Shown here in pieces: positions 1 through 9,098 of a stretch of 64,000 nt of DNA. Within the stretch, counting starts at the first letter, position 1; every line of letters starts with the position of its first letter. The DNA comes from UBA4582 sp038106185. Its GTDB lineage: Bacteria; Pseudomonadota; Gammaproteobacteria; Pseudomonadales; Azotimanducaceae. Location: contig JAYODE010000004.1 of the NCBI GenBank assembly GCA_038106185.1, positions 1 to 64,000 of the forward strand, given 5' to 3'. The translations under genes and the position numbers were made by a program. The notes under the pieces were generated by a model. That model did not search any database, had not been told where the DNA came from, and worked only from the letters and a program-made list of their open reading frames with translations.

Positions 1-36
1 AAAGCTTGTTAATAGAAAGCTTGTTAATAGAAAGCA
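1..36. repeat. 15-bp tandem repeat, two copies plus a fragment
   Basis: The unit aaagcttgttaatag occurs twice (1-15 and 16-30) and then degenerates at 31-36. It holds TAA and TAG triplets and may trail an upstream gene that ends before the window. It is the first of about fifteen similar short repeats here. Confidence 0.8.
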
Positions 37-190
37 TTTGATGAAAAGCTGGCTGCTTGAGGGCTCGGCTATCAGCACCTATTCAGGCCACCATGAGCCG
101 GTACAACCGAAGTCTGCCCCATCTCCCCCACTCGACGCAAATAGGGTACTATTGCGGACACTTGAACGCCAGCCACGAGCCGCAAACCCC

Positions 191-688
191 ATGACCGAAC
201 CTACGCGCTACACGACCGTTGAGATCGCCAAGCAGGCGCTCAACTTTTCAATCGCGCACTTTACGATTTTTTCAGCCTTGCACCGCGAAGACCTCCATGG
301 TCACAACTTCCAACTGGAATGCAAGGTAACAGCACCGCTCAGCGCTGACGGCCTGCTGTTCGACTATGGCATTTTAAAGAAACTGCTGCGGGATCTGTGC
401 GATGAGATTGACGAACAAGTCATTCTGCCCGGCAACTCCCCTTACCTGACATTGACTGAATCTGACGGCTACACCATTGCGATTTTCAATAACGAGCGTT
501 TACCGTTTTTACCACGCGACGTGACAGTCCTGCCGATAGCCAACACCACCGTCGAGGAGTTCTCCCATTACTTTCTGAACAAACTCAGAAATCACTCGCT
601 GATTAAAGACAATCCTATTGTTGCCCTGTCGGTCAAGGTCTCATCCAGCCCTGGCCAATACGGCATCGCCGACTGGAGCCTACAATGA
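191..688 (+). CDS. 6-pyruvoyltetrahydropterin synthase/QueD family protein, PTPS-III-like
   Basis: This is a 165-residue member of the PTPS/QueD fold, which acts on dihydroneopterin triphosphate. The zinc ligands are visible as His23 (in SIAHF) and His36/His38 (HGHNF). QueD proteins carry a catalytic Cys ahead of HGH, whereas here the motif is Glu33-x-x-His-Gly-His. ExxHGH is the signature of the PTPS-III subgroup, which makes 6-hydroxymethyl-dihydropterin for folate and can replace dihydroneopterin aldolase (FolB). The ATG at 191 was chosen because the family alignment starts there; the frame is open to about 38, but that N-terminal stretch is low-complexity and unlike the family. The stop overlaps the next ATG as ATGA, so it is coupled to the SDR gene. 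The PTPS-III function is inferred from the motif alone. Confidence 0.8.
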   Translation: MTEPTRYTTVEIAKQALNFSIAHFTIFSALHREDLHGHNFQLECKVTAPLSADGLLFDYGILKKLLRDLCDEIDEQVILPGNSPYLTLTESDGYTIAIFNNERLPFLPRDVTVLPIANTTVEEFSHYFLNKLRNHSLIKDNPIVALSVKVSSSPGQYGIADWSLQ

Positions 689-1383
689 AAACACTAGTGA
701 TCACTGGCGCAAGCAAAGGTATTGGTCTTGCGGTTGCAAAATTATGTCTGGCAGACAACTACCGGGTCGTAAACTTCTCCAGAACACCAGCCCCTGATGC
801 CGGCATCGAGAATCATGCGATCGACTTGTCCAGCTCCAGTGCCGAGGGCAGACTTCAATCTCTACTGGGAAAAATTCTTGAGCCGGGTCAGATAACGCTG
901 GTCCACAATGCGGCAAAGCTCAACAGCGACAGAACCGATGCAACATCGACTGACGACTTTCGTGACATTCTGGACATCAACCTGATCGCCCCCCACACGC
1001 TTAACCAGCTGCTGTTACCCTTGATGCAGCCAGGCTCAAGCATCATTTATATTGGCTCGACTCTGTCGGAGAAGGCCGTCGCTAATACCTATAGCTACGT
1101 CGTCAGCAAACATGCCATCGTTGGGATGATGCGAGCAACTTGCCAGGATTTAGCCGGCAGGGAAATTCATACCGCCTGTGTTTGCCCCGGGTTCACTGAT
1201 ACAGAAATGTTGCGGGCTCATGTTGGTAGCGACCAGGAAATACTAAACAGCATCGCCGGCATGAGTACTTTCGGCCGGCTGGTGACACCCATTGAGGTGG
1301 CAACGACCATCAAGTTTGCGGCAGAGAACCCGGTTCTGAATGGCGCCGTGATTCATGCCAATCTCGGGCAGATAGAAAGTTGA
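685..1383 (+). CDS. Short-chain dehydrogenase/reductase
   Basis: This is a classical SDR of 232 residues with the NAD(P) motif TGASKGIG at the N-terminus, the HNAA motif near residue 75 and the catalytic YxxxK (YVVSK) near residue 140. It overlaps the PTPS-like gene by four bases (ATGA). That pairing suggests a pterin reductase, for example of the sepiapterin or dihydromonapterin type, but no residue seen here proves the substrate. A queuosine-precursor transporter gene follows. SDR membership is certain; the substrate is inference from context. Confidence 0.85.
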   Translation: MKTLVITGASKGIGLAVAKLCLADNYRVVNFSRTPAPDAGIENHAIDLSSSSAEGRLQSLLGKILEPGQITLVHNAAKLNSDRTDATSTDDFRDILDINLIAPHTLNQLLLPLMQPGSSIIYIGSTLSEKAVANTYSYVVSKHAIVGMMRATCQDLAGREIHTACVCPGFTDTEMLRAHVGSDQEILNSIAGMSTFGRLVTPIEVATTIKFAAENPVLNGAVIHANLGQIES

Positions 1384-1432
1384 ATGCGCATACCTAACAA
1401 CAGCGGTAGTTGGTGATTGACTGGAGACGACG

Positions 1433-2188
1433 ATGCAAGTGAGTGACGAGATCAAAGAAAGGCGAGAGCGGGTCTTTCTGATTCTGGCCGGATTTTTTCT
1501 CTGTGCCATGACGATGCTGAATATCATTGGCATCACCCGTTTTGTCCAGATTGGCCCCATGGCCCTTGCCGTCGGGGTATTGCCCTACCCCTTGACCTTT
1601 CTCTGTACCGACCTGGTCAGTGAGCTCTATGGTCGCGCCAGAGCAAACTTTCTCGTCACTGTCGGCCTGATGCTCAATGGCTTTATCATTCTCACCATGT
1701 GGATCGGCAACCAGATGCCCTCCGCGGACGTTCAACCACCCTGGCAGCTCATTCAGCTGGCAGAAGATATTGCGCTGCCCAACGGTGATATGGCTAGCCA
1801 TTCCGTAGAATTGTACTCACTGTTATACGCCACCACCTCGGGTGCGGTGCTGGCATCAATGATCGCCTATATCGCAGCTCAATATTGTGACGTCTATCTT
1901 TTTCACTTTTGGAAACGGCTGACCAAGGGTAAACACCTGTGGTTACGCAATAACGGCAGTACCTTGATCAGTCAGGGCGTCGACTCATTCATGGTCATAG
2001 TGGTGACATTTGGTGCGCAATTTATCGCCGGTGCCATGACCGGCGGAGCACTGCTGGTGCTCATGGCGAGTAATTACATTTTCAAACTCTGCGTCGCTAT
2101 GGCGGACACTCTGCCATTTTATGCCGGCGTCCACTATCTGAAGCGTTATCTGGCTTTCAGTGACGAGGAGATGGCCAGACATATTTGA
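1433..2188 (+). CDS. yhhQ: Queuosine precursor transporter, YhhQ family
   Basis: This inner-membrane protein of 251 residues has about six hydrophobic segments and the YhhQ-family stretch GVLPYPLTFLCTDLVSELYG near residues 47-66. YhhQ imports preQ0/preQ1 for queuosine tRNA modification. The ATG at 1433 follows a purine-rich ggagacgacg. It lies 49 bp after the SDR and 9 bp before the DUF924 gene, so the four genes may form one transcript. Having it beside a PTPS-family gene is suggestive, but the PTPS here lacks the QueD catalytic cysteine, so the link may be to pterins in general. Confidence 0.85.
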   Translation: MQVSDEIKERRERVFLILAGFFLCAMTMLNIIGITRFVQIGPMALAVGVLPYPLTFLCTDLVSELYGRARANFLVTVGLMLNGFIILTMWIGNQMPSADVQPPWQLIQLAEDIALPNGDMASHSVELYSLLYATTSGAVLASMIAYIAAQYCDVYLFHFWKRLTKGKHLWLRNNGSTLISQGVDSFMVIVVTFGAQFIAGAMTGGALLVLMASNYIFKLCVAMADTLPFYAGVHYLKRYLAFSDEEMARHI

Positions 2189-2197
2189 GGGCCCTGC

Positions 2198-2815
2198 ATG
2201 GATCCATCCAGCGTCTTAACCTTCTGGTTTGGCGAGTCAATCCAGGATCCGCGGGCTGCTCAAGCCCGCGCAGCATTATGGTACCGCAGTAATAGCAAGG
2301 CAGACGCCCACATCAAGGCTCAGTTCGGTAACATCTTGACCTTGCTCGAACAAAAGCAACTTGACGATTGGTCGCTGAGCGTTACCGGTCAAGTCGCGCA
2401 GATCCTCGTGCTCGATCAATTTTCGCGCAACATTTATCGAGGGACTCGCCAGGCGTTTGCTAACGATGCGCAAGCGCTGGCGATCGCTTCTCGGTTGATA
2501 CAGCAAAATCAGCACCTCAGCCTCTCTCCCATGGAACAGGTCTTTCTCTACCACCCTTTTAAACATGCAGAAAATCTGGCTTGCCAAAAGCTATCCGTTC
2601 AATTGTTTACTCGGCTGCTCAAGAGTGCGCCACTGACCTGGCAAAAACAGCTGCAAAATTTTTTGCACCATGCTCAGGAACATCATGATATCGTTACTGC
2701 CTTTGGACGATTTCCGCATCGCAATCAGTTGTTGGGGCGAACTGATACAGAGGCAGAGAAGGCATTTCTGACCAGCGCCAGGCGCCACGGTCAAACATTA
2801 GTCAAGCGCGATTAA
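2198..2815 (+). CDS. DUF924 family protein
   Basis: This 205-residue protein begins with the family hallmark VLTFWFGE. It also has the conserved stretches LVLDQFSRNIYRG near residue 70 and MEQVFLYHPFKHAE near residue 110. DUF924 proteins are helical, TPR-like and of unknown biochemical role. No signal peptide or membrane segment is visible, so it is probably cytoplasmic. It follows yhhQ by 9 bp and is probably co-transcribed with it. Confidence 0.85.
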   Translation: MDPSSVLTFWFGESIQDPRAAQARAALWYRSNSKADAHIKAQFGNILTLLEQKQLDDWSLSVTGQVAQILVLDQFSRNIYRGTRQAFANDAQALAIASRLIQQNQHLSLSPMEQVFLYHPFKHAENLACQKLSVQLFTRLLKSAPLTWQKQLQNFLHHAQEHHDIVTAFGRFPHRNQLLGRTDTEAEKAFLTSARRHGQTLVKRD

Positions 2816-2904
2816 AGCGCGATCATCATTCACGATCATGCCAGCCGCCGCTTAAGTTATCGCCTCTCAAAGGTTAAAAATAACAGGTCATAAAGGTTAC
2901 TCAG

Positions 2905-4131
2905 ATGCATCAGGCCACAGACACGCTGGGCAATGCCTACACTGTTAATGACTCGAACAGTGTCAATCGGTTGGTTGACATAGTGACCGCCTATCTGGGC
3001 TCCAGGAAGACCGTCATGCCTCTGCTTGACGACCTGTTGCGAACCGATCCCGACATGCCGATGGCCATCTGCCTGCGCGCTTACCTGCTCAAGCTGGCCA
3101 GCGACCCTCGCTTGGGGGCACCCATTCAACGCAGCCTTGACAGCCTTGAAGCACTGGGTGACAGCCTCAACCCGAGAGAGCAACTGCACTTGCAGGCGCT
3201 CAGATACTGGGTGGCAAACCAGCTACAGAAAACAGTGAAAGCGCTGGAGTCTATTCTCTCGATCTATCCGCGAGATATGCTGGCTCTGCGACTCGCACAC
3301 TATCTACACTTCTACGCAGGCAGCGCAAAAGACATGCGTGCTTCCGTCAGTCGATCACTGCAAACCTGGGACCCCAATGACCCCTACTATGGTTACCTGC
3401 TGGGCATGCACAGCTTCGGTCTTGAGGAGTCTGGTGACTATGAAGAAGCCGAGGCCTATGGCAAGCGAGCCATCGACAATAATCCAGCCGATATCTGGGC
3501 AGCTCACGCGGTGACCCATGTATTTCAGATGCAACAGCGTTTCAATGAAGGCATCGAATGGATCGACGCCCTTGTCCCACAATGGGAAAGTACCAACAAT
3601 TTTATCTACCATCTGCATTGGCATCAGGCGCTCTGTCATATTGGCATGGAAGACTATGAGCGGGCCTTGTCCATCTATGATAATCACCTTGCCACAGCTG
3701 TCTTTGACGACTTCTACCTCGACACCTGCAATGCGGCGTCGCTACTCTGGCGACTCGAAATTCTCGGCGTCGATGTCGCGCAGCGCTGGCAGGCACTGCA
3801 GACCGTCTCTGCTGCTCGTGTCGGCGACAATGAATTGATTTTTTCAACCCTGCACTACTTGATGGCACCCGCCAGGCTGAAGGACCAACCCGTCATAGAT
3901 CAGGCCCTGAGCAGCCTGCTAGCCTGGAGTCAGAGTAACACGACGCAAGGTGATATTTGTCGCGAGGTGGGTCTGCCGATCGCGAATGCGCTGATCAGTA
4001 TCGGCAAGGGTGACGCGCACCAGGCCGCCACTGACCTAAAGGCTATTCAACACAAGATTTATCTGATCGGCGGCAGCCACGCCCAACGGGACCTGTTTAC
4101 CCAAATACAGCAATTTGGCGCTGGCTTTTAG
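2905..4131 (+). CDS. Tetratricopeptide repeat protein, TTC38-like
   Basis: This is a soluble helical protein of 408 residues. Helix-turn-helix repeats rich in Ala, Leu and Tyr run through most of its length, for example YGYLLGMHSFGLEESGDYEEAEAYG near residues 165-189. The overall pattern (DPNDPYYGYLLGMHSF, then AAHAVTHVFQMQ, then FIYHLHWHQAL) matches the TTC38 family found in bacteria and eukaryotes, whose function is not established. No signal peptide is seen. It stands alone between the DUF924 gene and the crotonase. Confidence 0.75.
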   Translation: MHQATDTLGNAYTVNDSNSVNRLVDIVTAYLGSRKTVMPLLDDLLRTDPDMPMAICLRAYLLKLASDPRLGAPIQRSLDSLEALGDSLNPREQLHLQALRYWVANQLQKTVKALESILSIYPRDMLALRLAHYLHFYAGSAKDMRASVSRSLQTWDPNDPYYGYLLGMHSFGLEESGDYEEAEAYGKRAIDNNPADIWAAHAVTHVFQMQQRFNEGIEWIDALVPQWESTNNFIYHLHWHQALCHIGMEDYERALSIYDNHLATAVFDDFYLDTCNAASLLWRLEILGVDVAQRWQALQTVSAARVGDNELIFSTLHYLMAPARLKDQPVIDQALSSLLAWSQSNTTQGDICREVGLPIANALISIGKGDAHQAATDLKAIQHKIYLIGGSHAQRDLFTQIQQFGAGF

Positions 4132-4203
4132 CGCTAGAAAACTCGCGCTTGCAAACTAACACTTAAATTCATTCTTATAACCACAACTTGAAACGGTGAA
4201 CCC

Positions 4204-5052
4204 ATGGAATACGAACAAATCACTTACGAAGTCCAGAGCAACATTCTCACGCTCACTTTAAACCGGCCCGATAAACTGAACGCCTTCACCGGGCGCATGA
4301 TGCTGGAGATGATTGACGCACTGGATCGTGCCGATGCCGATGACGCCGTTAAAGCCATCATCGTCACTGGTGCCGGAAGAGGTTTTTGTGCTGGCGCGGA
4401 CCTGTCCTCAGGCAGCAATACCTTCAATGCTGACAATGCAGGGACGGGGCTGAAACCTGATGGAGGTGGTCTTCTGACTTTACGTCTATTCGACTGTCTG
4501 AAGCCTGTGATCTCCGCCTGTAATGGGCCAGCGGTGGGCATAGGTGCGACCATGCAATGTGCCATGGACATTCGTCTGGCCTCAGAGGATGCCAAATACG
4601 GCTTTGTCTTTGCCAAGCGAGGCATAGTGCCTGAAGCCTGTTCCAGCTGGTTTTTACCCCGTCTTGTGGGCATCAGTCAGGCGCTGGAGTGGACCTATTC
4701 CGGGCGAGTATTTGGCGCGGCAGAGGCCAAGCAAGGCGGATTGGTGCGCAGCATCCACAAACCTGCAGACCTGCTGCCAGCCGCAAGAGATCTGGCCCAC
4801 GAATTTGCCGAACAGACCTCATCAATCTCGATCGCCATGATTCGCAACATGATGTGGAAAATGCTGGGCGCCGACCATCCCATGGAAGCCCACAAAATCG
4901 ACTCAAGAGGCGTGTACTTCACTGGCCGCTCACCGGACGCGCTGGAAGGCGTACAGTCATTCCTCGACAAGCGACCCGCCGAGTTCCCCGGCAAAGTCAG
5001 CCAGGACATGCCGGAGTTTTTCCCCTGGTGGGAGACCCGTCACTTTAAATAG
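4204..5052 (+). CDS. Enoyl-CoA hydratase/isomerase (crotonase) family protein
   Basis: This 282-residue crotonase-fold enzyme acts on acyl-CoA thioesters. The first oxyanion-hole loop is GAGRGFCAGADLSS (about 57-70), and the second is CNGPAVGIGATM (about 105-116). The motif KRGIVPEACSSWFLPRLVG (about 138-156) resembles the EchA/PaaG-like subgroup that carries a catalytic Glu. The pathway may be beta-oxidation or degradation of an unusual acid. The C-terminus is odd: the last seven codons plus the stop (WETRHFK-stop) are the first unit of a 24-bp tandem repeat that continues past the gene. Extra or lost copies after the first stop leave the protein unchanged. Confidence 0.85.
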   Translation: MEYEQITYEVQSNILTLTLNRPDKLNAFTGRMMLEMIDALDRADADDAVKAIIVTGAGRGFCAGADLSSGSNTFNADNAGTGLKPDGGGLLTLRLFDCLKPVISACNGPAVGIGATMQCAMDIRLASEDAKYGFVFAKRGIVPEACSSWFLPRLVGISQALEWTYSGRVFGAAEAKQGGLVRSIHKPADLLPAARDLAHEFAEQTSSISIAMIRNMMWKMLGADHPMEAHKIDSRGVYFTGRSPDALEGVQSFLDKRPAEFPGKVSQDMPEFFPWWETRHFK

Positions 5053-5148
5053 TGGGAGACCCGTCACTTTAAATAGCGGGAGACCCGTCACTTTAAATAG
5101 TGGGAGACCCGTCACTTTAAATAGCGGAAGCTCCATCCGTTTAAAGCG
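5029..5148. repeat. 24-bp tandem repeat spanning the crotonase stop codon
   Basis: Four near-perfect 24-bp copies (5029-5052, 5053-5076, 5077-5100, 5101-5124) differ only at the first base (t or c). A diverged fifth copy reaches about 5148. Copy 1 is coding (the last codons and the TAG stop of the crotonase gene) and the rest are downstream. There are no spacers, so it is a tandem duplication and not a CRISPR. Confidence 0.95.
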
Positions 5149-5348
5149 GAGAAGACCTGCCCATTGATGAGTGCAAGTCTGCCATTTTGAATCTCGGCAG
5201 ACTGATTACTCAGATCCTCGGCAGGTCTTACTCTTTCTTGTGTGGATCTTGAGAGACGATGTATATCAAGCACGCCGGAATCTTTTCGGTTTAAACTTCC
5301 GTTGCCGGGCTTTCACGCCTGCCAATTCCATACACAGGAGGCCACACA

Positions 5349-6362
5349 ATGCCCAAGCCCAGAATAGCCATCAATGGCTTTGGTCGTATCGGTCGCTGCG
5401 TCACTCGAATCGCGAAACTCAGAAACCACTATGATGTCGTCGCCGTCAACGACATCGCCACTCCCGAGCAACTGGCCTATGCCTTCAAATACGACAGCAT
5501 TCACGGCAAGTATCCCGGCCAGGTCAAACTCCAAGGTGACGTCATGGAAATTGATGGCGATCCGTTCAAGGTACTCTGCGAGAAGAATCCCGCAAATTTA
5601 CCCTGGGCTGCCATGGACATAGATTTTGTGATTGAAAGCAGCGGTCAGTTTCGTCATCTGGCGCAACTGCAACAGCATCTGGACGCCGGCGCAAAACGGG
5701 TCATTGTGACAGTTCCCACGAAAGAGCCGCTGACCGAAACGCTGGTCATGGGGGTGAATGACCAGGTTTTGAGTAAGTCATCAACCATTATCAGTAATGC
5801 CAGCTGCACCACCAATTGCGCCGCACCCATCGCCAAAGTACTGCAGGAGAATTTCGGCATCAAATACGGATTGCTTACCACAGTGCACGCCTATACGTCT
5901 GATCAACGTCTCATCGACGCGCCCCATTCTGGAGATCTCAGGCGCTCACGCAATGCGGCGACCAATATAGTTCCTACTTCAACAGGTGCAGCCAAGGCCA
6001 TTGGCCAGGTGCTGCCTGAACTGGCGGGCAAACTTGATGGTATTGCCATGCGAGTGCCGGTTGCCGATGGTAGCGTAGTAGATCTGACCGTTGAATTAAA
6101 TTGTGACGTCACCGTTGAGCAGATCAACGGGGCTATGCAGCGGGCTGCGCTTGGCCCCCTGTTCGGCATTCTCGAATATTGTCAGGATCCGATTGTCTCC
6201 AGCGACATAGTGGGCAATACGCACTCCAGCATCTTCGACGCTGGTCTGACTCAGGTGATTGGCAAGCGCCTGGTCAAGGTTGTCAGCTGGTACGATAATG
6301 AGTGGGGTTACAGTACGCGCATTGAGGAACTCATCAACAAAATGGCGCGTTTTGATCAATAG
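5349..6362 (+). CDS. gap: Type I glyceraldehyde-3-phosphate dehydrogenase
   Basis: This 337-residue enzyme interconverts glyceraldehyde-3-phosphate and 1,3-bisphosphoglycerate. It shows the Rossmann motif INGFGRIGR at residues 8-16, the catalytic SNASCTTNC near residue 150, the partner histidine in LTTVHAYT, and the phosphate-binding region PTSTGAAKA. The WYDNEWGYS motif closes the C-terminus. HAYTSDQRLIDAPH and DLRRSRNAATNIVPTSTG look like GAPDH rather than erythrose-4-phosphate dehydrogenase. An aggaggcc ribosome-binding site precedes the ATG. About 300 bp separate it from the crotonase; beyond the tandem repeat that spacer holds no clear gene. Confidence 0.93.
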   Translation: MPKPRIAINGFGRIGRCVTRIAKLRNHYDVVAVNDIATPEQLAYAFKYDSIHGKYPGQVKLQGDVMEIDGDPFKVLCEKNPANLPWAAMDIDFVIESSGQFRHLAQLQQHLDAGAKRVIVTVPTKEPLTETLVMGVNDQVLSKSSTIISNASCTTNCAAPIAKVLQENFGIKYGLLTTVHAYTSDQRLIDAPHSGDLRRSRNAATNIVPTSTGAAKAIGQVLPELAGKLDGIAMRVPVADGSVVDLTVELNCDVTVEQINGAMQRAALGPLFGILEYCQDPIVSSDIVGNTHSSIFDAGLTQVIGKRLVKVVSWYDNEWGYSTRIEELINKMARFDQ

Positions 6363-6430
6363 CCACAGCTGGACTTTGAAGGGTTGGTTTTCCTGTTAAT
6401 CTCGATGTCTCGCCTGCATCGACAGACTTA

Positions 6431-6468
6431 TCGCCAGCACCCAGATCTATAGACCTCAGTGCTGGCGA
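6431..6468. terminator. Inverted repeat between convergent gap and BVMO genes
   Basis: The arms tcgccagcac (6431-6440) and gtgctggcga (6459-6468) form a perfect 10-bp stem with an 18-nt loop in the convergent spacer. There is no T-tract on either side, so it is at best a candidate bidirectional transcription end or RNA-protecting hairpin. Confidence 0.45.
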
Positions 6469-6474
6469 ATGACG

Positions 6475-8304
6475 TTAATCAGCCAGCGACTGGCCGTTAA
6501 ACTCCAGCCCCGCCATGGTGCCTTCAGCGCGCCACGCGGCCAGTTTGTCAAAGAATTTAACTGGACCGGAACCATAACTGCCATTGCGAATCGTCAAGGG
6601 GTTGGGTTTCCCCTCATTGTTATAATAGCCCGGTGTACAGGACTCCTGAAAACTCTGATTGAATCGCGAATGATTGATGATCTCGGTCACCCAATTCTCC
6701 TCCGCCGCCGCCGAGGCCTCGACAGTTTGAACATTAGTCGCCAGACAATGACTCATAATGTAGGCGATATGCATTGCCTGCTCATTCATTGCATGAGGAA
6801 AATTGACCGTAAATCCCGACTGGGCATTACTGATTATGAAACAGTTAGGAAACCCTCGAGTGTGCAAACCGTGCAGAGTGGAAATGCCGTTGGCCCACTT
6901 ATCCTTGAGGCTCAAGCCGTCGCGCCCTTTAAGGTCATAACCTGAACGGCGAGTATAGTCGGTGCCCACTTCGAAACCCGTGGCGAATATCAGACAGTCG
7001 AGCTCATATTCAACACCGTTGGCAACCACGCCTTTTTCCGTGATTCGATCAACGCCCTGACCCTGCGTATCCACCAACTCAACATTGGGTCGATTAAAAC
7101 TGTCAAGATACTCATCGTTGAAGCAGGGCCGCTTGCAGAATTGCCGATAGTAGGGCTTCAGGGACTCTGCGACGTTTGGATCCTTGACGACCGTTTCTGC
7201 ACGCAGCCTGATTTGTTCCATTTTCTGAAAGTCGGCAATCTCCATCTTCTCCGCAAGGACCAATGGATCCAGCGGCATCTCAGATTTGAAGTTGACCATG
7301 GAGGCAAGATTTCGAATGATTTCTGTCCAACCATCGTTCACCAGGTCCTCTTTCTGAAATCCGCCTGATACCAGGATATTGAAGTTATCCATGCGCTGCT
7401 TCTGCCAGCCGGGCTTTAGGCTGGCGGCCCACTCAGGATCGGTTGGCGTGTTAGCTCTGACATCGATAGAAGATGGCGTTCTTTGGAAAACCGTCAGCTG
7501 CTTAGCACTCGCCGCCAGGTGCGGAACGCACTGAACTGCGGTTGCACCTGTACCTATGATCCCTACTCGCTTATCTTTCAGACCAACTAGATCGCCCTCA
7601 GGATGACCACCGGTATATGCATAATCCCAGCGGCTGGTATGGAACGTGTGACCTTGAAAACGCTCAATTCCCTCTATCCCTGGCAATTTAGGTCTGTTCA
7701 AGGGTCCATTGGACATACACACAAATCGCGCCTTCATTCTGTCGTTTCTACTGGTGCTGACGATCCAGCGGGAAGTTGCCTCGTCCCACTCAAGACCCGT
7801 GACCTCAGTTTGAAAGCAGGCATTGCGGTAGAGATCGTATTTTTCACCAATCGCTCGGCTATGCGCGAGTATTTCTGGCGCGCGGGTATACTTTTCTTTG
7901 GGCACAAAATTCAGTTCTTCGCACAACGGCAAATAAATGTAGGACTCGACATCGCAGGCGGCGCCCGGATAGCGGTTCCAGTACCAGGTACCACCGAAAT
8001 CACCGCCCTTCTCTATCATGCGAATGTCCTGAATGCCGGCCTCACGGAGCCGCGCTCCGGTGAGCAGCCCGCCAAATCCGCCACCTATGACAACCACTTC
8101 AACCTCATCCTCAAGGGGCGCTCGCGTGAAGCCCGGTTCAACATAGGGATCATCAATATAATGTGAGAAGTCACCTTTGACTTCCTGATACTGATTGCTG
8201 CCATCGGCCCGCAGACGCCTGTCGCGTTCAATTCTGTATTTTTCACGCAGCGCATCTGGGTCGAATCCCAGTTCCTCTTTTGATGGCTTGGTAACTGCTG
8301 ACAT
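6475..8304 (-). CDS. FAD-dependent Baeyer-Villiger monooxygenase
   Basis: This 609-residue flavoprotein would use NADPH and O2 to insert oxygen next to a ketone carbonyl. The FAD Rossmann motif GGGFGG lies at 74-79, the Baeyer-Villiger fingerprint FQGHTFHTSRW (FxGxxxHTxxW) at 216-226, and the NADPH-site motif GTGATA at 251-256. The C-terminal ATGFEV is also typical. An N-terminal extension of about 65 residues precedes the FAD domain, as in the larger cyclohexanone/phenylacetone monooxygenase relatives. It is a single-gene unit read against its neighbours. The substrate cannot be told from sequence; the nearby acyl-CoA genes suggest ketone or steroid-like catabolism. Confidence 0.9.
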   Translation of the reverse strand: MSAVTKPSKEELGFDPDALREKYRIERDRRLRADGSNQYQEVKGDFSHYIDDPYVEPGFTRAPLEDEVEVVVIGGGFGGLLTGARLREAGIQDIRMIEKGGDFGGTWYWNRYPGAACDVESYIYLPLCEELNFVPKEKYTRAPEILAHSRAIGEKYDLYRNACFQTEVTGLEWDEATSRWIVSTSRNDRMKARFVCMSNGPLNRPKLPGIEGIERFQGHTFHTSRWDYAYTGGHPEGDLVGLKDKRVGIIGTGATAVQCVPHLAASAKQLTVFQRTPSSIDVRANTPTDPEWAASLKPGWQKQRMDNFNILVSGGFQKEDLVNDGWTEIIRNLASMVNFKSEMPLDPLVLAEKMEIADFQKMEQIRLRAETVVKDPNVAESLKPYYRQFCKRPCFNDEYLDSFNRPNVELVDTQGQGVDRITEKGVVANGVEYELDCLIFATGFEVGTDYTRRSGYDLKGRDGLSLKDKWANGISTLHGLHTRGFPNCFIISNAQSGFTVNFPHAMNEQAMHIAYIMSHCLATNVQTVEASAAAEENWVTEIINHSRFNQSFQESCTPGYYNNEGKPNPLTIRNGSYGSGPVKFFDKLAAWRAEGTMAGLEFNGQSLAD

Positions 8305-8640
8305 GGGGTTATGCTCCAGAATGACAAAAATTCACAAATTGCTTGCGCCCTTTAACAGGATGCAGGGCACCACATGCCTGGATCATAGCCAATTCTTCAC
8401 AGTCAGCAAGCCTTTATCACGGGCGAAGATGATTGGACTGTGGATTGACTGATTGCAGCTAGTTGAGGTCCCTTGGATGACTGTCTTTCGCTGAGAAATA
8501 TCTGGTCAATTCGCTCAAAAGATCGCTCTTTAAACTATCCATTTATCGAAACCAAGAAATCTGTACCCTATTTTCAATGACTTAGCTTGTTGGCATGATT
8601 TATGTATAAATCCCCATAACGCGACAACAAAAGGTCAATT

Positions 8641-8973
8641 ATGCTACTCATTCTCCATTTGCTTTTACTCGCCGGCGTGATATTCACCCTTGCCAGAGCC
8701 ATGCCGGGTATCCATATAGCGGGCTATGGCACTGCCCTGCTGGTTGCGGTCATCTATGGATTGATCAACGTGACCCTGGGAACCCTGCTCAAGCTGCTGA
8801 CCATTCCGTTTATCATCATCTCTATTGGCGTGTTTCTGCTGCTGATCAATACCTTTCTGTTGTGGCTGACAGATCAGCTGCTGGAAGACTTCGAAATTGA
8901 AGACATGGGTACCACCTTTGTCGCTGCTGTCATCATCACTCTTGCTGATACTGGCTTAAGCTGGCTGCTTTGA
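8641..8973 (+). CDS. Phage-holin-family (superfamily IV) membrane protein
   Basis: This 110-residue protein is almost entirely hydrophobic, with four predicted membrane segments. It matches the bacterial 'phage holin family' (YvlD-like) of chromosomal membrane proteins: LLVAVIYGLINVTLGTLLKLLTIPF, and then a TDQLLEDFEIE loop. Despite the family name, no phage genes lie nearby, so a lysis role is unlikely. The 336 bp upstream (8305-8640) hold no gene. A tataaa at 8605-8610 could be part of a promoter, but no good -35 box is spaced correctly. Confidence 0.8.
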   Translation: MLLILHLLLLAGVIFTLARAMPGIHIAGYGTALLVAVIYGLINVTLGTLLKLLTIPFIIISIGVFLLLINTFLLWLTDQLLEDFEIEDMGTTFVAAVIITLADTGLSWLL

Positions 8974-9098
8974 TTGACCATTAAAGGCGAAATTGCCGAG
9001 CGTGTCCTCAGGGTCTATTATCTTCCGCGGTCTAAGCCTGCGTGAACAACACCAGGATCCGCCACCCACCAGAATAGGATGTAGACGCTGCCTGCGGA

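Noticed and set aside
38..190. N-terminal extension of the PTPS-like protein
   Set aside because: The frame is open, but the extra 51 residues are low-complexity and outside the family alignment. The ATG at 191 is the natural start.
5029..5124. CRISPR-like array of 24-bp units
   Set aside because: The copies are directly adjacent with no spacers, there are no cas genes, and the first copy is the end of a coding sequence. It is a tandem duplication.
8582..8610. Promoter upstream of the holin-family gene (ttggca and tataaa)
   Set aside because: The two boxes are only 9 bp apart and there is no good -35 at 16-18 bp, so it was not called.
8641..8973. Prophage holin
   Set aside because: The family name says holin, but no endolysin, integrase or structural phage gene is near and the protein matches a chromosomal membrane family.
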